From: Streptomyces sp. LHD-70
GTDB taxonomy: Bacteria > Actinomycetota > Actinomycetes > Streptomycetales > Streptomycetaceae
DNA: 64,000 nucleotides
Direction: 5' to 3'
NCBI RefSeq assembly: GCF_031157275.1
Contig: NZ_JAVIFW010000003.1
Span: forward strand, 372,001 to 436,000
The notes below the pieces were generated by a model that did no database searches, had not been told where the DNA came from, and saw nothing but the letters and a program-made list of their open reading frames with translations. Shown here in pieces: positions 1 through 10,200 of the stretch (the stretch's first letter is position 1; each line of letters opens with the position of its first letter). A program made the translations under genes and the position numbers.

Positions 1-458
1 CGCCCGGCCTCTCCACGACCACGGAACGCATCGCAGGCCACCGCATCGGACTCGACCGGGCGGGCCTGCCGTACGACCCCGCCCTGGTGGTCGGCGGCGA
101 GTCGAGCGCCGAGGGGGCCGAGCGGGCCACGGGCGAGCTGCTCGCCCTCGACCGCCCGCCCACCGCCCTGGTCACCGCCAACAACACGATGACGATCGGC
201 GCGCTGCGGGCCCTGCGGTCGGCGGGGCTCAGGGTGCCGGATGACATGGCGCTCGCCGGGTTCGACGACTTCGCGTGGGCGGATGTGTTCGAGCCCCGGC
301 TGACCGTGGTGGACCAGCCCAGCCGCGAGATCGGCGCCACGGCCCTGCGCCTGCTCGTCGACCGGCTCACCGAACCCCAACGGGCCCCGCGCACCGTCCG
401 GTTGCCCTGCGCCTTCGTCCATCGCGAGTCCTGCGGCTGCGGCCCGGACGGGGCGTGA
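1..458 (+). CDS. LacI-family transcriptional regulator, C-terminal part (cut by window start)
   Basis: The gene is open from the window edge (reading frame starts at base 3) to a TGA at 456-458, so only the last ~151 residues are visible and the DNA-binding N-terminus lies outside. The visible part is the second half of the periplasmic-binding-like sensor domain: the stretch TALVTANNTMTIGALRALRSAG, then VPDDMALAGFDDFAWADVFEPRLTVVDQP, is the standard LacI/GalR C-terminal core that binds a sugar effector and dimerises. It ends with the common Cys-rich tail HRESCGCGP. A PfkB-type sugar kinase starts 80 bases downstream on the same strand, so the two probably form a regulator-kinase unit for one sugar, perhaps fructose. 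The effector cannot be told from this fragment. Confidence 0.9.
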   Translation, partial: PGLSTTTERIAGHRIGLDRAGLPYDPALVVGGESSAEGAERATGELLALDRPPTALVTANNTMTIGALRALRSAGLRVPDDMALAGFDDFAWADVFEPRLTVVDQPSREIGATALRLLVDRLTEPQRAPRTVRLPCAFVHRESCGCGPDGA

Positions 459-538
459 CACGCCCACGCCCCGGCCCGAGCCCCGTCCCTTCCTGTCCCG
501 CCTCCGTCCATCCGTACTGCCACCAGAAAGGCCAGCCC

Positions 539-1468
539 ATGATCGTCGTCGCCGGCGAAGCCCTCATCGACCTCGTCCCCGCGGGGCCCGCCGCCGAGGA
601 CGAGCTGCCCGCGCTGCTGCCCAAGCGGGGCGGCGGCCCGTACAACACGGCGGTCGCGCTCGGTCGGCTCGGCTCACCGGTGGCGTTCTGCTCGCGGCTC
701 TCCACCGACCACTTCGGTACGGCGCTGCTCGGCGGGCTCGCCGCGGACGGGGTCGACACCTCGCTCGTGCAGCGCGGTGACGAGCCGACGACGCTGGCCG
801 TCGCCCATGTCGCCGCCGACGGCTCGGCCTCCTACAGCTTCCACGTCGAGGGCGCCGCCGACCGCCTCTTCGCCCTGCCCGCCGCGCTGCCGGAGGCCAC
901 GCGCGCGGTGTCGTTCGGAACGTGTTCGCTCGTCCTGGAGCCGGGCGCGAGCGCGTACGAGGCTTTGCTGCGGCGGGAGTCGGAGCGGGGCACGTTCACG
1001 GCACTCGACCCGAACATCCGGGCCGGGCTGATCGCCGACCCGGACGCGTACCGGGACCGGTTCCGCGCCTGGCTGCCGTACGTGTCGCTGCTCAAGCTGT
1101 CCGAGGAGGACGCGGTGTGGCTGGCGCAGTCGGACGATCTCGTCGCGGCGGCGAAGGGGTGGTTGGGGCTCGGGCCGTCGGCGGTGGTGCTCACGCGCGG
1201 CGGAGACGGGCTTACGGCGCTGACGCGTGCGGGTGGCCGGATCGATGTGCCCGGTGTGCCGGTGGAGGTCGTGGACACGATCGGGGCGGGTGACACGGTC
1301 AACGCGGCGCTGCTGCACCGTCTCGACAGCCACGGCGCGCTGGCGGATGCGGGAGCGGAACTCGGTGCGGAGCAGTGGCGGGACGTGCTCGGGTATGCGG
1401 CGAGGGCGGCTGCCCTCACCTGCTCCCGGGCGGGGGCGGAGCCGCCGTATGCGGGGGAGTTGGGGTAG
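539..1468 (+). CDS. PfkB-family carbohydrate kinase (fructokinase-like)
   Basis: 309 residues, the usual size for ribokinase-fold sugar kinases that transfer phosphate from ATP to a sugar hydroxyl in the cytoplasm. Near residue 27 the stretch KRGGGPYNTAVALGRLG matches PfkB signature 1, and near residue 245 VVDTIGAGDTVNAALLHRL matches signature 2, with the catalytic Asp in GAGD. ATG 539 is chosen because AAAGG lies eight bases upstream; the frame is open farther up but that sequence belongs to the end of the LacI gene. The pairing with a LacI regulator suggests an inducible sugar catabolic unit. Fructokinase is the most likely role by similarity of the GGGPYNTA region; 2-keto-3-deoxygluconate or other sugars are possible. 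Confidence 0.88.
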   Translation: MIVVAGEALIDLVPAGPAAEDELPALLPKRGGGPYNTAVALGRLGSPVAFCSRLSTDHFGTALLGGLAADGVDTSLVQRGDEPTTLAVAHVAADGSASYSFHVEGAADRLFALPAALPEATRAVSFGTCSLVLEPGASAYEALLRRESERGTFTALDPNIRAGLIADPDAYRDRFRAWLPYVSLLKLSEEDAVWLAQSDDLVAAAKGWLGLGPSAVVLTRGGDGLTALTRAGGRIDVPGVPVEVVDTIGAGDTVNAALLHRLDSHGALADAGAELGAEQWRDVLGYAARAAALTCSRAGAEPPYAGELG

Positions 1469-1481
1469 GGGAAAAGTGCCC

Positions 1482-2219
1482 CTAGTCCGCCGGGAGGGCC
1501 GGGTGGGAGGGTGTGCGGGTCGGGCCGAAAAGCAGGGTGCCCAGGGCCACCCCGATGACCCCGCCCGCCAGTTGGGCTGCGACGAAGCCCGGCAGGGACG
1601 CGGGGGAGATGCCCGTGAAGGAGTCCGTGAAGGCGCGGCCGATCGTGGCCGCCGGGTTCGCGAAGGAACCGGACGAGGTGAACCAGATCGCCGCCGCGAT
1701 GTACGCCGCCACCGCGACCGGCGTGAGCTGGGGGCGGCCGATGCGGGGCAGGCCGTAGATCAGCAGCACCAGGCCCGCGGTGGCGACGACCTCGCCGAGG
1801 AGCAGGCGGTCGCCGATGCGCGCCTGCGTCGACCAGGCGATCCTGGCCCGCCCGAACATCGCCTCCGCGAGCAGCGCGCCCACCACCGCGCCCGCGGCCT
1901 GGGCCGCGACGTACGCGGCGGCGTCCCGGGCGCGTGGGCCCGAGCCGTCGTGCCGCCCCGCCCACCAGGCGGCCAGGGTCACCACGGGGTTGAGGTAGCC
2001 GCCGGAGACCGGTCCGAACAGGACGATGAGCAGGCCGAGTCCGATCGCCGAGGCCAGTGAGTTGGCCAGGAGCTGTACGCCGATGTCGGCGCTGAGCGAG
2101 GCGGCCTGGATGCCGGAGCCCACGACGACGGCCACGAGCGAAGCGGTGCCGATGAGTTCGGCGGCGGCTCGTCTGACCAGCGGGGCGGAGCCGTGGGGCA
2201 GCGGGGCAGGGCTGTGCAA
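1482..2219 (-). CDS. MIP-family aquaporin / glycerol facilitator-like channel
   Basis: About 245 residues with six hydrophobic segments and the two half-helix loops of the major intrinsic protein family. The second loop has the classical NPA box (SFANPAATIGRAFTDSF, near residue 190), while the first reads GYLNPVV, so the first NPA is replaced by NPV. An aromatic/arginine selectivity Arg follows the second box (IGR). Start: the longest frame begins with TTG at 2234, but GGAGAGG sits directly before a second TTG at 2219, which is preferred. In Streptomyces such short MIP proteins often occur with ArsR regulators in arsenic loci; none is present here. Convergent with the upstream PfkB kinase (13-base gap). 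Solute (water, glycerol, arsenite) cannot be predicted. Confidence 0.85.
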   Translation of the reverse strand: MHSPAPLPHGSAPLVRRAAAELIGTASLVAVVVGSGIQAASLSADIGVQLLANSLASAIGLGLLIVLFGPVSGGYLNPVVTLAAWWAGRHDGSGPRARDAAAYVAAQAAGAVVGALLAEAMFGRARIAWSTQARIGDRLLLGEVVATAGLVLLIYGLPRIGRPQLTPVAVAAYIAAAIWFTSSGSFANPAATIGRAFTDSFTGISPASLPGFVAAQLAGGVIGVALGTLLFGPTRTPSHPALPAD

Positions 2220-2286
2220 GGCCTCTCCTTCCAAGGGTGCGCGGAATGCCGTCGGTGCACAGGATGGTCACCTGCTGCGCGAGATA

Positions 2287-2304
2287 GCGGAAAATATATT
2301 CCGC
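2287..2304. promoter_or_regulatory. Palindromic operator candidate upstream of the aquaporin gene
   Basis: GCGGAA and TTCCGC form a perfect 6-base inverted repeat around an AT-rich centre (AATATA), conspicuous in this GC-rich context. It lies about 68 bases upstream of the aquaporin start. ArsR/SmtB-type or other small dimeric repressors bind sites of this form; the regulator is not in the window. Confidence 0.45.
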
Positions 2305-2372
2305 AGTTCGGAACCGCGCTAGATGCGTGGGAAGGAGTGGCCGGGAGTAGTCCCGCACCGTCGACTCGGGCG

Positions 2373-2410
2373 AACGCCGGACGGGCTGATGAATCAGCCC
2401 GTCCGGCGTT
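2373..2410. terminator. Perfect long hairpin, bidirectional terminator candidate
   Basis: AACGCCGGACGGGCTGAT (2373-2390) and its exact reverse complement (2393-2410) form an 18-base-pair stem with a 2-base centre. It follows the stop of the minus-strand permease gene (stop at 2466) and precedes the aquaporin promoter region. The CCCGTCCGGCGTTTGAGGA arm is a dispersed sequence common between Streptomyces genes; a related arm occurs at 45621-45640 in this window. Confidence 0.75.
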
Positions 2411-2472
2411 TGAGGAGCTCGGCTCAGACGTTGAGGAGCTCAGCTCAGACGTTGAGGAGCTCGGCTCAGACG
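2410..2472. repeat. 21-bp tandem repeat, three copies, overlapping the permease stop codon
   Basis: Units TTGAGGAGCTCGGCTCAGACG at 2410-2430, 2431-2451 (one mismatch) and 2452-2472. The third unit contains the TGA stop (complement of 2466-2468) of the minus-strand permease gene, and the first is fused to the hairpin arm ending at 2410. The pattern suggests that the end of the gene was duplicated by slippage. Confidence 0.9.
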
Positions 2473-3986
2473 ATGCTCTCCGAGATCTCCGCCTGCTCCC
2501 GCTCCGAGCCGTACGCCGAGGGCGTGCTGTACGAGCCGCGGGCGGCGAACCACCAGGCGGTGGCGAGGATCAGGACGACGGCCAGGGCGATGGCCGCGTA
2601 GTTCATCGAGTCGGCCGTCACCGGCGCGGACTGCGGCAGGCAGAACAGGATCGTCACGAAGCCCACCCAGACCACCGCGACCCAGCCGATCGGCTTGCTC
2701 CACCGGCCCAGGTTCCACGGCCCCGGTGTGAACCGGTCGCCCGCGCGCAGCCGCAGGAAGATCGGGATGGCGTACGCGGGCGTGATGCCGATGACGTTGA
2801 TGGCCGTGACGGCGCCGTACGCGGTCGCCGAGTACAGGGAGGGCGCCGCGATCAGGGCGGCGAGGCCGACGGAGAGCCACACCGCAGGGACCGGGGTCTG
2901 GTTGCGCGGGCTGACCTTGCGCCACAGCGCCGAACCGGGCAGCGCGTTGTCGCGGCTGAAGGCGAACACCATGCGGCTGGCGGCGGCCACCTCGGCGTTT
3001 CCGCAGAAGAGCTGGGCCACGATCACCACGAGCAGCAGGCCCGTCGCCCCGGTCGTACCCACCGCGTCGATCATGATCTGGGCGGGCGGGACGTCGGCCG
3101 CGGCGGTCTTCTCGTAGTCCTGGATGGCGAAGGTCAGGCCCGCGAGGAGGACGAAACCGGCGATCCAGGAGGCCCAGATGGCGCGGACGATGCCGCGCGC
3201 CGCCGACACCGAGGCGTTGGAGGTCTCCTCCGACAGGTGCGCGGAGGCGTCGTAGCCGGAGAACGTGTACTGGGCGAGCAGCAGGCCGATGGCCGCGACG
3301 TACAGCGGGTTGGACCAGCCGGTGTCGTTGACGAAGTGGCCGAACACCTCGCCCGGGGTGCGGTGGCTGTCCGGGGCGATGATCAGGACGCCGACGATCA
3401 GCGCGACGCCGGCCACGTGCCACCACACGCTGATCGAGTTGAGCAGGCTGACCAGGCGGACGTCGAACAGGTTGAGCAGGGCGTGCAGGAGCAGGATGCA
3501 CAGGAAGATCACGAAGGTCGAGCCCGGCGTCGCCTGGAAGCCGAACTGCAGGTCGAGCAGCGCGCCCGTGAAGAGCGCGGCGCCGTAGTCGATGCCCGCG
3601 ATCGCGCCGAGCAGACCGAGCAGATTCAGCCAGCCCGTGTACCAGCCCCAGCGGCGCCCGCCGAGCCGGTCCGCCATGTAGTAGAGGGCGCCCGACGTCG
3701 GGTACGCGCTCGTCACCTCGGCGAGCGCGAGCCCGACGCACAGCACGAACAGGCCGACGCCCGCCCAGCCCCACATCATCACCGCGGGCCCGCCGGTGCC
3801 GAGGCCGAAGCCGTACAGCGTCATGCAGCCCGACAGGATCGAGATCACGGAGAAGCTGATCGCGAAGTTGCCGAAGCCGCCCATGCGGCGGGCCAGGACC
3901 GGCTGGTAGCCGAGCTCCCTCAGCCGGGCTTCCTCGTCCCGCACCTGTGGGGGCGGTGCGGATTTCGACAGGGTGGGGCGGGACAC
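2466..3986 (-). CDS. APC-superfamily amino acid permease
   Basis: 506 residues with about twelve hydrophobic segments; an integral membrane secondary transporter of the amino acid-polyamine-organocation superfamily. The N-terminal core GGFGNFAISFSVISILSG (near residue 37) is the glycine-rich first helix that contacts substrate, and TSAYPTSGALYYMADRLG (near 90) is the typical consensus loop. The central GLLLAQYTFSGYDASAHLSEET (near 230) is also conserved in the GABA/choline-like branch. GTG start at 3986 has GGAGG eight bases upstream. Coding begins 54 bases after the upstream minus-strand hypothetical gene, so the two may be co-transcribed. Transport of an amino acid or amine by proton or sodium coupling is inferred; the substrate is unknown. 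Confidence 0.9.
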   Translation of the reverse strand: MSRPTLSKSAPPPQVRDEEARLRELGYQPVLARRMGGFGNFAISFSVISILSGCMTLYGFGLGTGGPAVMMWGWAGVGLFVLCVGLALAEVTSAYPTSGALYYMADRLGGRRWGWYTGWLNLLGLLGAIAGIDYGAALFTGALLDLQFGFQATPGSTFVIFLCILLLHALLNLFDVRLVSLLNSISVWWHVAGVALIVGVLIIAPDSHRTPGEVFGHFVNDTGWSNPLYVAAIGLLLAQYTFSGYDASAHLSEETSNASVSAARGIVRAIWASWIAGFVLLAGLTFAIQDYEKTAAADVPPAQIMIDAVGTTGATGLLLVVIVAQLFCGNAEVAAASRMVFAFSRDNALPGSALWRKVSPRNQTPVPAVWLSVGLAALIAAPSLYSATAYGAVTAINVIGITPAYAIPIFLRLRAGDRFTPGPWNLGRWSKPIGWVAVVWVGFVTILFCLPQSAPVTADSMNYAAIALAVVLILATAWWFAARGSYSTPSAYGSEREQAEISESIV

Positions 3987-4040
3987 GCGCGTACCTCCGG
4001 AGGGGGACAGGGTGAGGTGGGGGATCGGGCGGTGTGCGGG

Positions 4041-5045
4041 TCAGGAACGGTCGCGGCTCCTGCGTCCGACGGCGGCCCGGCAGCGGGAGCGGGCCTGGAC
4101 GAACAGGTCGGCCGCCGCCTCGGACGAGCCGGGAGAGGCGGTGCGGTACGACCAGGGGACGACCGTGAAGTACGGGTCGAGTGCGTCGAACACCCGCAGC
4201 GCGTCGTGGAATTGGTGCGCGCCCCACAACGCGTGCGCGAGGTGCCCCAGGTCGAGCAGCGACCGCGTGCCCGGCGCGGAGTGGTCGAACCACAGGCGCA
4301 GCGCGTGCACCGCGCCCCGGGTCGCCTCCTCGGAGATCCAGTGCAGGTCGAGGGCGCGCTCGTGGCCGCCCTCGCGGCGATAGCGCTCCACGCGCGCGTA
4401 GAGCGGGAGCAGGTGCAGGGCGGAGCCCGCAGGTGACGAAGAGGCCGCCCACTGCACGAAGTTGACGGCCGCCGTCATCGACGCGCCGGGCCGGTGCTGG
4501 TAGGCGAACTGCAGCATCCGGTGGTACGCCTCGCGGTTGCCGGGGTCCCGCTTGTCGGCCTGCGCGAGGAGCTGCCAGGGGCCGTCGAAGAGCATCGGCT
4601 CGGGCGCCGGGAGGCGGTGCTCCTCCCAGCGCCTGCCCTCGTCGAGCTGGGCGAGCGCCAGGAGCCCGATCCACGGCACCGGGTCCTCGGGGGAGGCGTG
4701 TGAGGCGTGTCGGCAGGCCTCGGCCGCCTCGCGCCACAGTTCGACGGTGCGCTGGTGGCCCGAGCGGTGGGCGCGCAGGGCCCGTTCGACCGCCACGCGC
4801 GCGTGCAGCACGGTCAGGACGACGCTGTACGGTTCCTCGGCGCGCCACGCCAGCAGGACGTCGGAGCCGGCCGCCGCCGTGGCGAGGATCTGCGTGCGCT
4901 GCGTCCACACGCCCCAGTCGGCGGTCTCGGCGAGCAGGGTGCGGGTGGAGACCCAGCGGCCCGCCCTGAGGTCCTCGAGGACGGCGCGCAGGGCGGCGTC
5001 GTGCCCGGCTGGGTGGTACACCGGGCGGGCGGGCGGCATAGGCAT
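4041..5045 (-). CDS. Conserved hypothetical protein (DUF4034-like, helical repeats)
   Basis: 334 residues, no signal peptide or membrane segment, rich in Ala, Leu, Trp and His. It reads like a series of helical pairs (for example LLALAQLDEGRRWEEHRL, AYHRMLQFAYQHRPGASM, LHLLPLYARVERYRREGGHE), resembling TPR or DUF4034-type proteins of Streptomyces; this family assignment is tentative. ATG 5045 is preferred over upstream in-frame starts because AGAGGA lies just before it; a second ATG follows at 5039. It is directly upstream of, and on the same strand as, the amino acid permease. No catalytic motif is visible and no function is proposed. Confidence 0.75.
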   Translation of the reverse strand: MPMPPARPVYHPAGHDAALRAVLEDLRAGRWVSTRTLLAETADWGVWTQRTQILATAAAGSDVLLAWRAEEPYSVVLTVLHARVAVERALRAHRSGHQRTVELWREAAEACRHASHASPEDPVPWIGLLALAQLDEGRRWEEHRLPAPEPMLFDGPWQLLAQADKRDPGNREAYHRMLQFAYQHRPGASMTAAVNFVQWAASSSPAGSALHLLPLYARVERYRREGGHERALDLHWISEEATRGAVHALRLWFDHSAPGTRSLLDLGHLAHALWGAHQFHDALRVFDALDPYFTVVPWSYRTASPGSSEAAADLFVQARSRCRAAVGRRSRDRS

Positions 5046-5232
5046 GAATCCTCTGGTCAACCCCTCTTCCCCGAGGGCGGGCAGGACCGGGCGCGGGCCG
5101 TCCGTGCAACGTCGCGCGAACTCCCTTACAGCAGAGCCTGGTTGGTCGGCGATCAGTGTAGAGCGGAAGGTTCCGATTCTGGCCGGGCCGGGGAAACTGT
5201 CTTGATCGAATCCGTCAAGTACGGGTCCAGGC

Positions 5233-6761
<1,529 letters not shown>

Positions 6762-6765
<4 letters not shown>

Positions 6766-8228
6766 ACGCTCCGGCGGCCGAAGGCCGCGTCACCCGCTAC
6801 GGGCCCCTCCAGGGCTCTGTCCCGTACGACGTCGTGGTCATCGGCGCCGGTGTCGTAGGCGCCGCCATCGCCCGCGAACTCGCCCGGCACCAGCGGCTGC
6901 GCATCGCGCTCGTCGAGGCGTCCCACGACGTCGGCGACGGCACGTCCAAGGCCAACACCGCGATCCTGCACACCGGGTTCGACGCCACCCCGGGCACCCT
7001 CGAGGCCCGACTCGTCCGCGAGGGCCACGTCCTGCTCGGTGCGTACGCGGCCGAGTGCGGCATCCCCGTCGAACCGGTCGGCGCGCTCCTCGTCGCCTGG
7101 GACGAGGAGCAGCTCGCCGCCCTGCCCGGCCTCGCCGCCAAGGCCGCCCGGAACGGATACGAGGCGGCCCGGATCGTCGACGCCGACGAGCTGTACGCCC
7201 GCGAGCCCCACCTCGGCCCGGGGGCACGCGGCGCGCTCGCGGTGCCGGACGAGTCGATCATCTGCCCGTTCACCACCCCGCTCGCCTACGCGACCCAGGC
7301 GGTACGCGCGGGCGTCGACCTGCACCTCAACTCCCGTGTACAGCACGTCACATGGGACCCCGAACCGGCGAGCGGCGGCCACGCCCTGCACACCGAACGC
7401 GGCCCGCTGCACGCCCGCTGGCTCGTCAACGCGGCCGGACTGCACGCCGACACCGTCGACCGCATGCTCGGCCGGACGACCTTCACCGTCACCCCGCGCC
7501 GGGGTCAGCTCGTCGTCTTCGACAAGCCCGCCCGTGATCTCGTACGCCACATCCTGCTGCCGGTGCCGACGGCGCTCGGCAAGGGCGTCCTCGTGGCGCC
7601 CACCGTCTTCGGCAACGTGCTGCTCGGCCCGACCGCCGAGGACCTCGACGACAGGACCGCCACCCACTCCACCGAACAGGGCCTCACCGCACTGCACACG
7701 CAGGGCGCCCGGATCCTCCCCGAGCTCCTGGAGGAAGAGGTCACCACGGTCTACGCGGGCCTGCGCGCGGCCACCGAGGAGGACGACTACCGCATCGACT
7801 CCTGGGCCGAGCAGCGGTACGTGACGGTCGGCGGCATCCGCTCCACCGGCCTCACCGCGTCCCTCGCGATCGCCGCCCACGTCACCGGCCTCCTCGCCGA
7901 AGCGGGCCTCGACCTCGGTACGCCGACGAGCCTCCCGCCCGTCCGCATGCCGGGCCTCGGCGAACACTCCCCGCGCCCCTACCAGGACGCCGAACGCATC
8001 GCCGCCGACCCCGACTACGGCCGCATCGTCTGCCACTGCGAGCGGGTCACGCTCGGCGAGATCCGCGACGCGCTCGGCAGTACGGTGCCACCGGCGAGCC
8101 TCGAAGGTCTGCGGCGGCGGACCCGGGCGCGCGGCGGGCGGTGCCAGGGGTTCCACTGCGGGGCCGCACTGCGCGACCTCCTCGACGGTGAACTGTCCCG
8201 ACAGAGCGGGGAGTTGACGCCGTGGTGA
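6762..8228 (+). CDS. GlpA-like FAD-dependent dehydrogenase with C-terminal BFD-type 2Fe-2S domain
   Basis: 488 residues. The N-terminal dinucleotide fold DVVVIGAGVVGAAIARELAR (near residue 24) starts a DAO-family domain resembling glycerol-3-phosphate dehydrogenase. The C-terminus carries VCHCERVTLGEIRDAL (near 423) and GGRCQGFHCG (near 461), a four-Cys BFD-like 2Fe-2S domain as in anaerobic GlpA. GTG 6762 overlaps the TGA of the FGGY kinase and GTG/TGA overlap joins it to the next gene, so the three are translationally coupled. Expected role: oxidation of the phosphorylated product of the kinase, passing electrons through the Fe-S centre. The substrate is not necessarily glycerol 3-phosphate, because the partner genes differ from a classical glp operon. 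Confidence 0.88.
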
Positions 8229-9493
8229 GGCAACCTGCGGGGAGGCGGACACGCGAGGTCGACGTGCTGATCGTCGGGGCAGGCCCGGCCGGTCTGACCG
8301 CCGCCGAGCATCTGGCCGCCGCCGACTGCGGCACCGTCGAGGTGCTCGAACGCGAGCGGCAGGCCGGCGGCGTGCCGCGCCACTGCCACCACGGGGGCTT
8401 CGGCACGCCCTGGACCAGCGGCCCGCGCTTCGCCGCCGCCCGGTCGCGTGCCGCGACGGAGGCCGGCGCCGTCGTCCGCACCTCCACCACCGTCACCGGC
8501 ATCCCCGAGGCCCGCACCGTCGACGTCACCGGCCCCCACGGCCTGGAGCGCATCACCGCGCGCGCCCTCGTCCTCGCCACCGGCGCCCGCGAACGCCCCC
8601 GCGCCGCCCGCCTCGTGCCCGGCACCCGCCCCGCCGGGATCCTCACCACCGGCGAACTCCAGCAGGCCGTGCACCTGTACGGGCAGTACGTCGGCCGCCG
8701 AGCCGTCGTCGTGGGCGCCGAGCCCGTCGCGTACGCCGCCCTGGACACGCTGCGCCGTGCGGGCGTCACCGTCGTCGTCCAGCTCACGGAGCTCGACGGG
8801 CCGCAGGTCCCACCGCTGCGCGCCGCCGACGCCCGGCTCCGCCACACCGTGCCGCTGCTCACCCGCACCACGCTCACCGAAGTGCTCGGCCGCGGCCGTC
8901 TGACGGGCGTACGCCTGCGGCACGCGGACGGCCGTACCGCCCAAGTCCCCTGCGACACCCTGGTGTTCACCGGCGACTTCGTCCCGGAGGCCGAACTCGC
9001 GCGCGGCGCAGGACTGCGCCTGGACCGTGCGACCCGCGGCCCGCTCGTCGACACGGCGTTCCGCACGGACGACCCCGGGGTCTTCGCCGTCGGCAACGTC
9101 CTGCACGCCGCGGAGCCCGCCGCGACCGCCGCCGCCGAGGGACACACCGCCGCTGCGGCCGTACGGCGCCTGCTCGCCCACGAGGACCGCCCGCACGCGT
9201 TCGGCCCGCGCCTGGTCGCCGCCCCACCGCTGCGCTGGATCACCCCGGGCCGCCTGCCGCGCGACGCCCCCGCCGACGACACGCTGCGCTTCCTCGCACG
9301 CGCCGCCGAGCCGCTGCCCGCCCGCGGCGGCGCCACCCTCACCGTCACGCAGGACGGCTGTACGCTGCACAGCGAGCGGGTACGCGGCCCGGTGCGCACG
9401 GGCAACTCCCTTGAAATCACCGGCACTTGGGTGCGAAACGCCGCCCCGGACGGCGGTCCGATCCACGTCACGCTCGCCGCGCCGCGCCGCTGA
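8222..9493 (+). CDS. NAD(P)/FAD-dependent oxidoreductase (HcnB/GlpB-like partner)
   Basis: 423 residues; GTG 8222 (or GTG 8225) overlaps the preceding stop. VDVLIVGAGPAGLTAAEHLA (near residue 13) binds FAD, VVVGAEPVAYAALDTLRRAG (near 161) is a degenerate second dinucleotide fold, and TDDPGVFAVGNVLHAAEP (near 282) is the conserved FAD-contact region of pyridine nucleotide-disulfide family enzymes. No redox-active CxxC is seen, so it is not a thioredoxin reductase. Proteins of this type act with a DAO/BFD subunit as two-flavin dehydrogenases (opine or hydrogen cyanide synthase, anaerobic GlpAB). A heteromeric enzyme with the product of the preceding gene is inferred from the overlap and family. 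Confidence 0.85.
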   Translation: MVRQPAGRRTREVDVLIVGAGPAGLTAAEHLAAADCGTVEVLERERQAGGVPRHCHHGGFGTPWTSGPRFAAARSRAATEAGAVVRTSTTVTGIPEARTVDVTGPHGLERITARALVLATGARERPRAARLVPGTRPAGILTTGELQQAVHLYGQYVGRRAVVVGAEPVAYAALDTLRRAGVTVVVQLTELDGPQVPPLRAADARLRHTVPLLTRTTLTEVLGRGRLTGVRLRHADGRTAQVPCDTLVFTGDFVPEAELARGAGLRLDRATRGPLVDTAFRTDDPGVFAVGNVLHAAEPAATAAAEGHTAAAAVRRLLAHEDRPHAFGPRLVAAPPLRWITPGRLPRDAPADDTLRFLARAAEPLPARGGATLTVTQDGCTLHSERVRGPVRTGNSLEITGTWVRNAAPDGGPIHVTLAAPRR

Positions 9494-9509
9494 CCCGCCG
9501 GACAGGTCC

Positions 9510-9962
9510 CTAGAGCTCCTGCTCCGTCCGCGCGATCAGCTCCCGCGCCTCCGCCTCCCGCTGGTCGTACCGCTCCGGGTACGCCGAGACCTGGACGGCC
9601 TGCGCCAGCTCGCCCGGCGTGAGTGACGGGTCCTGCCCTTCGACCGTGAGCGCCCGCGTGAAGAACTGGCGTGCGGCGTACGCCACGTTCGTCACCTGCT
9701 CCGGCGAGCCCCAGCCCTGACTCGGGCGCTGCTGGAACACGCCCAGCGAGTCCTCCAGGCCGTGGTCGAGGTTCTCCATGCCCGACTCCACGAGTGCGGC
9801 CTCGAACGACGACAACAGCACCTTGTCGCTCGCTCCGAGCTCCCGGCCCACCCGGTACACGACCACCGCCACCGCGAGATCCGGCTCCCCGGTCCCGGGG
9901 CCCGGCGGCGGCCCGTCGTCGTCCGCCGCCCCGCGTCGCTCGCCCGCTGCCGTGTCCTCCAT
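9510..9962 (-). CDS. Conserved hypothetical protein, lysozyme-like motif
   Basis: 150 residues, acidic N-terminus, no signal peptide. The stretch DSLGVFQQRPSQGWGSPEQV followed by NVAYAARQFFTRAL (near residues 80-110) resembles the conserved core seen in actinobacterial transglycosylase-like proteins (the SLGLFQQRPSQGWG pattern) but here in a cytosolic-looking short protein. A lytic role would need export, for which no signal is visible. It is convergent with the FAD oxidoreductase (17-base gap) and divergent from the DUF1266 gene. Function not assigned. Confidence 0.75.
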   Translation of the reverse strand: MEDTAAGERRGAADDDGPPPGPGTGEPDLAVAVVVYRVGRELGASDKVLLSSFEAALVESGMENLDHGLEDSLGVFQQRPSQGWGSPEQVTNVAYAARQFFTRALTVEGQDPSLTPGELAQAVQVSAYPERYDQREAEARELIARTEQEL

Positions 9963-10046
9963 CGCGCGCCCTCCCCGTCGTGCGCTGTCGTGTCACCTCG
10001 ACCGTACGCACGGGGGCCCGGAGGGGGAAGCCCGAATGCGCTGCTG

Positions 10047-10077
10047 CCGAACTCCGCTATCTGGCCGCGGAGTTCGG
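10047..10077. promoter_or_regulatory. Perfect 11-bp inverted repeat in a divergent intergenic region
   Basis: CCGAACTCCGC (10047-10057) and GCGGAGTTCGG (10067-10077) are exact complements around a 9-base centre. The site lies between the divergent genes ending at 9962 and starting at 10201. It may be an operator or an RNA hairpin in one 5' leader; no regulator gene is adjacent. Confidence 0.5.
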
Positions 10078-10200
10078 ACCACTGTCGGCGGCGCGGCGGA
10101 GCGATCAGCCGCTGTCCGCGTGCAGTTGACGCCCGCCCCGAAGACTCGTGCGTACGTCCGATAACGTGCCCCCGAAAGATCGACACGGAGGGGAAACGGC

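Noticed and set aside
2320..2372. Sequence resembling a tRNA 3' arm (GGGAGTAGTCCCGC)
   Set aside because: The T-loop lacks TTC and no matching acceptor, D or anticodon stems could be found.
2440..5109. A 889-codon minus-strand open frame covering the permease and hypothetical genes
   Set aside because: Arg/Pro-rich shadow of the permease and DUF4034-like genes in another frame; no motif and composition of a GC-rich antiframe.
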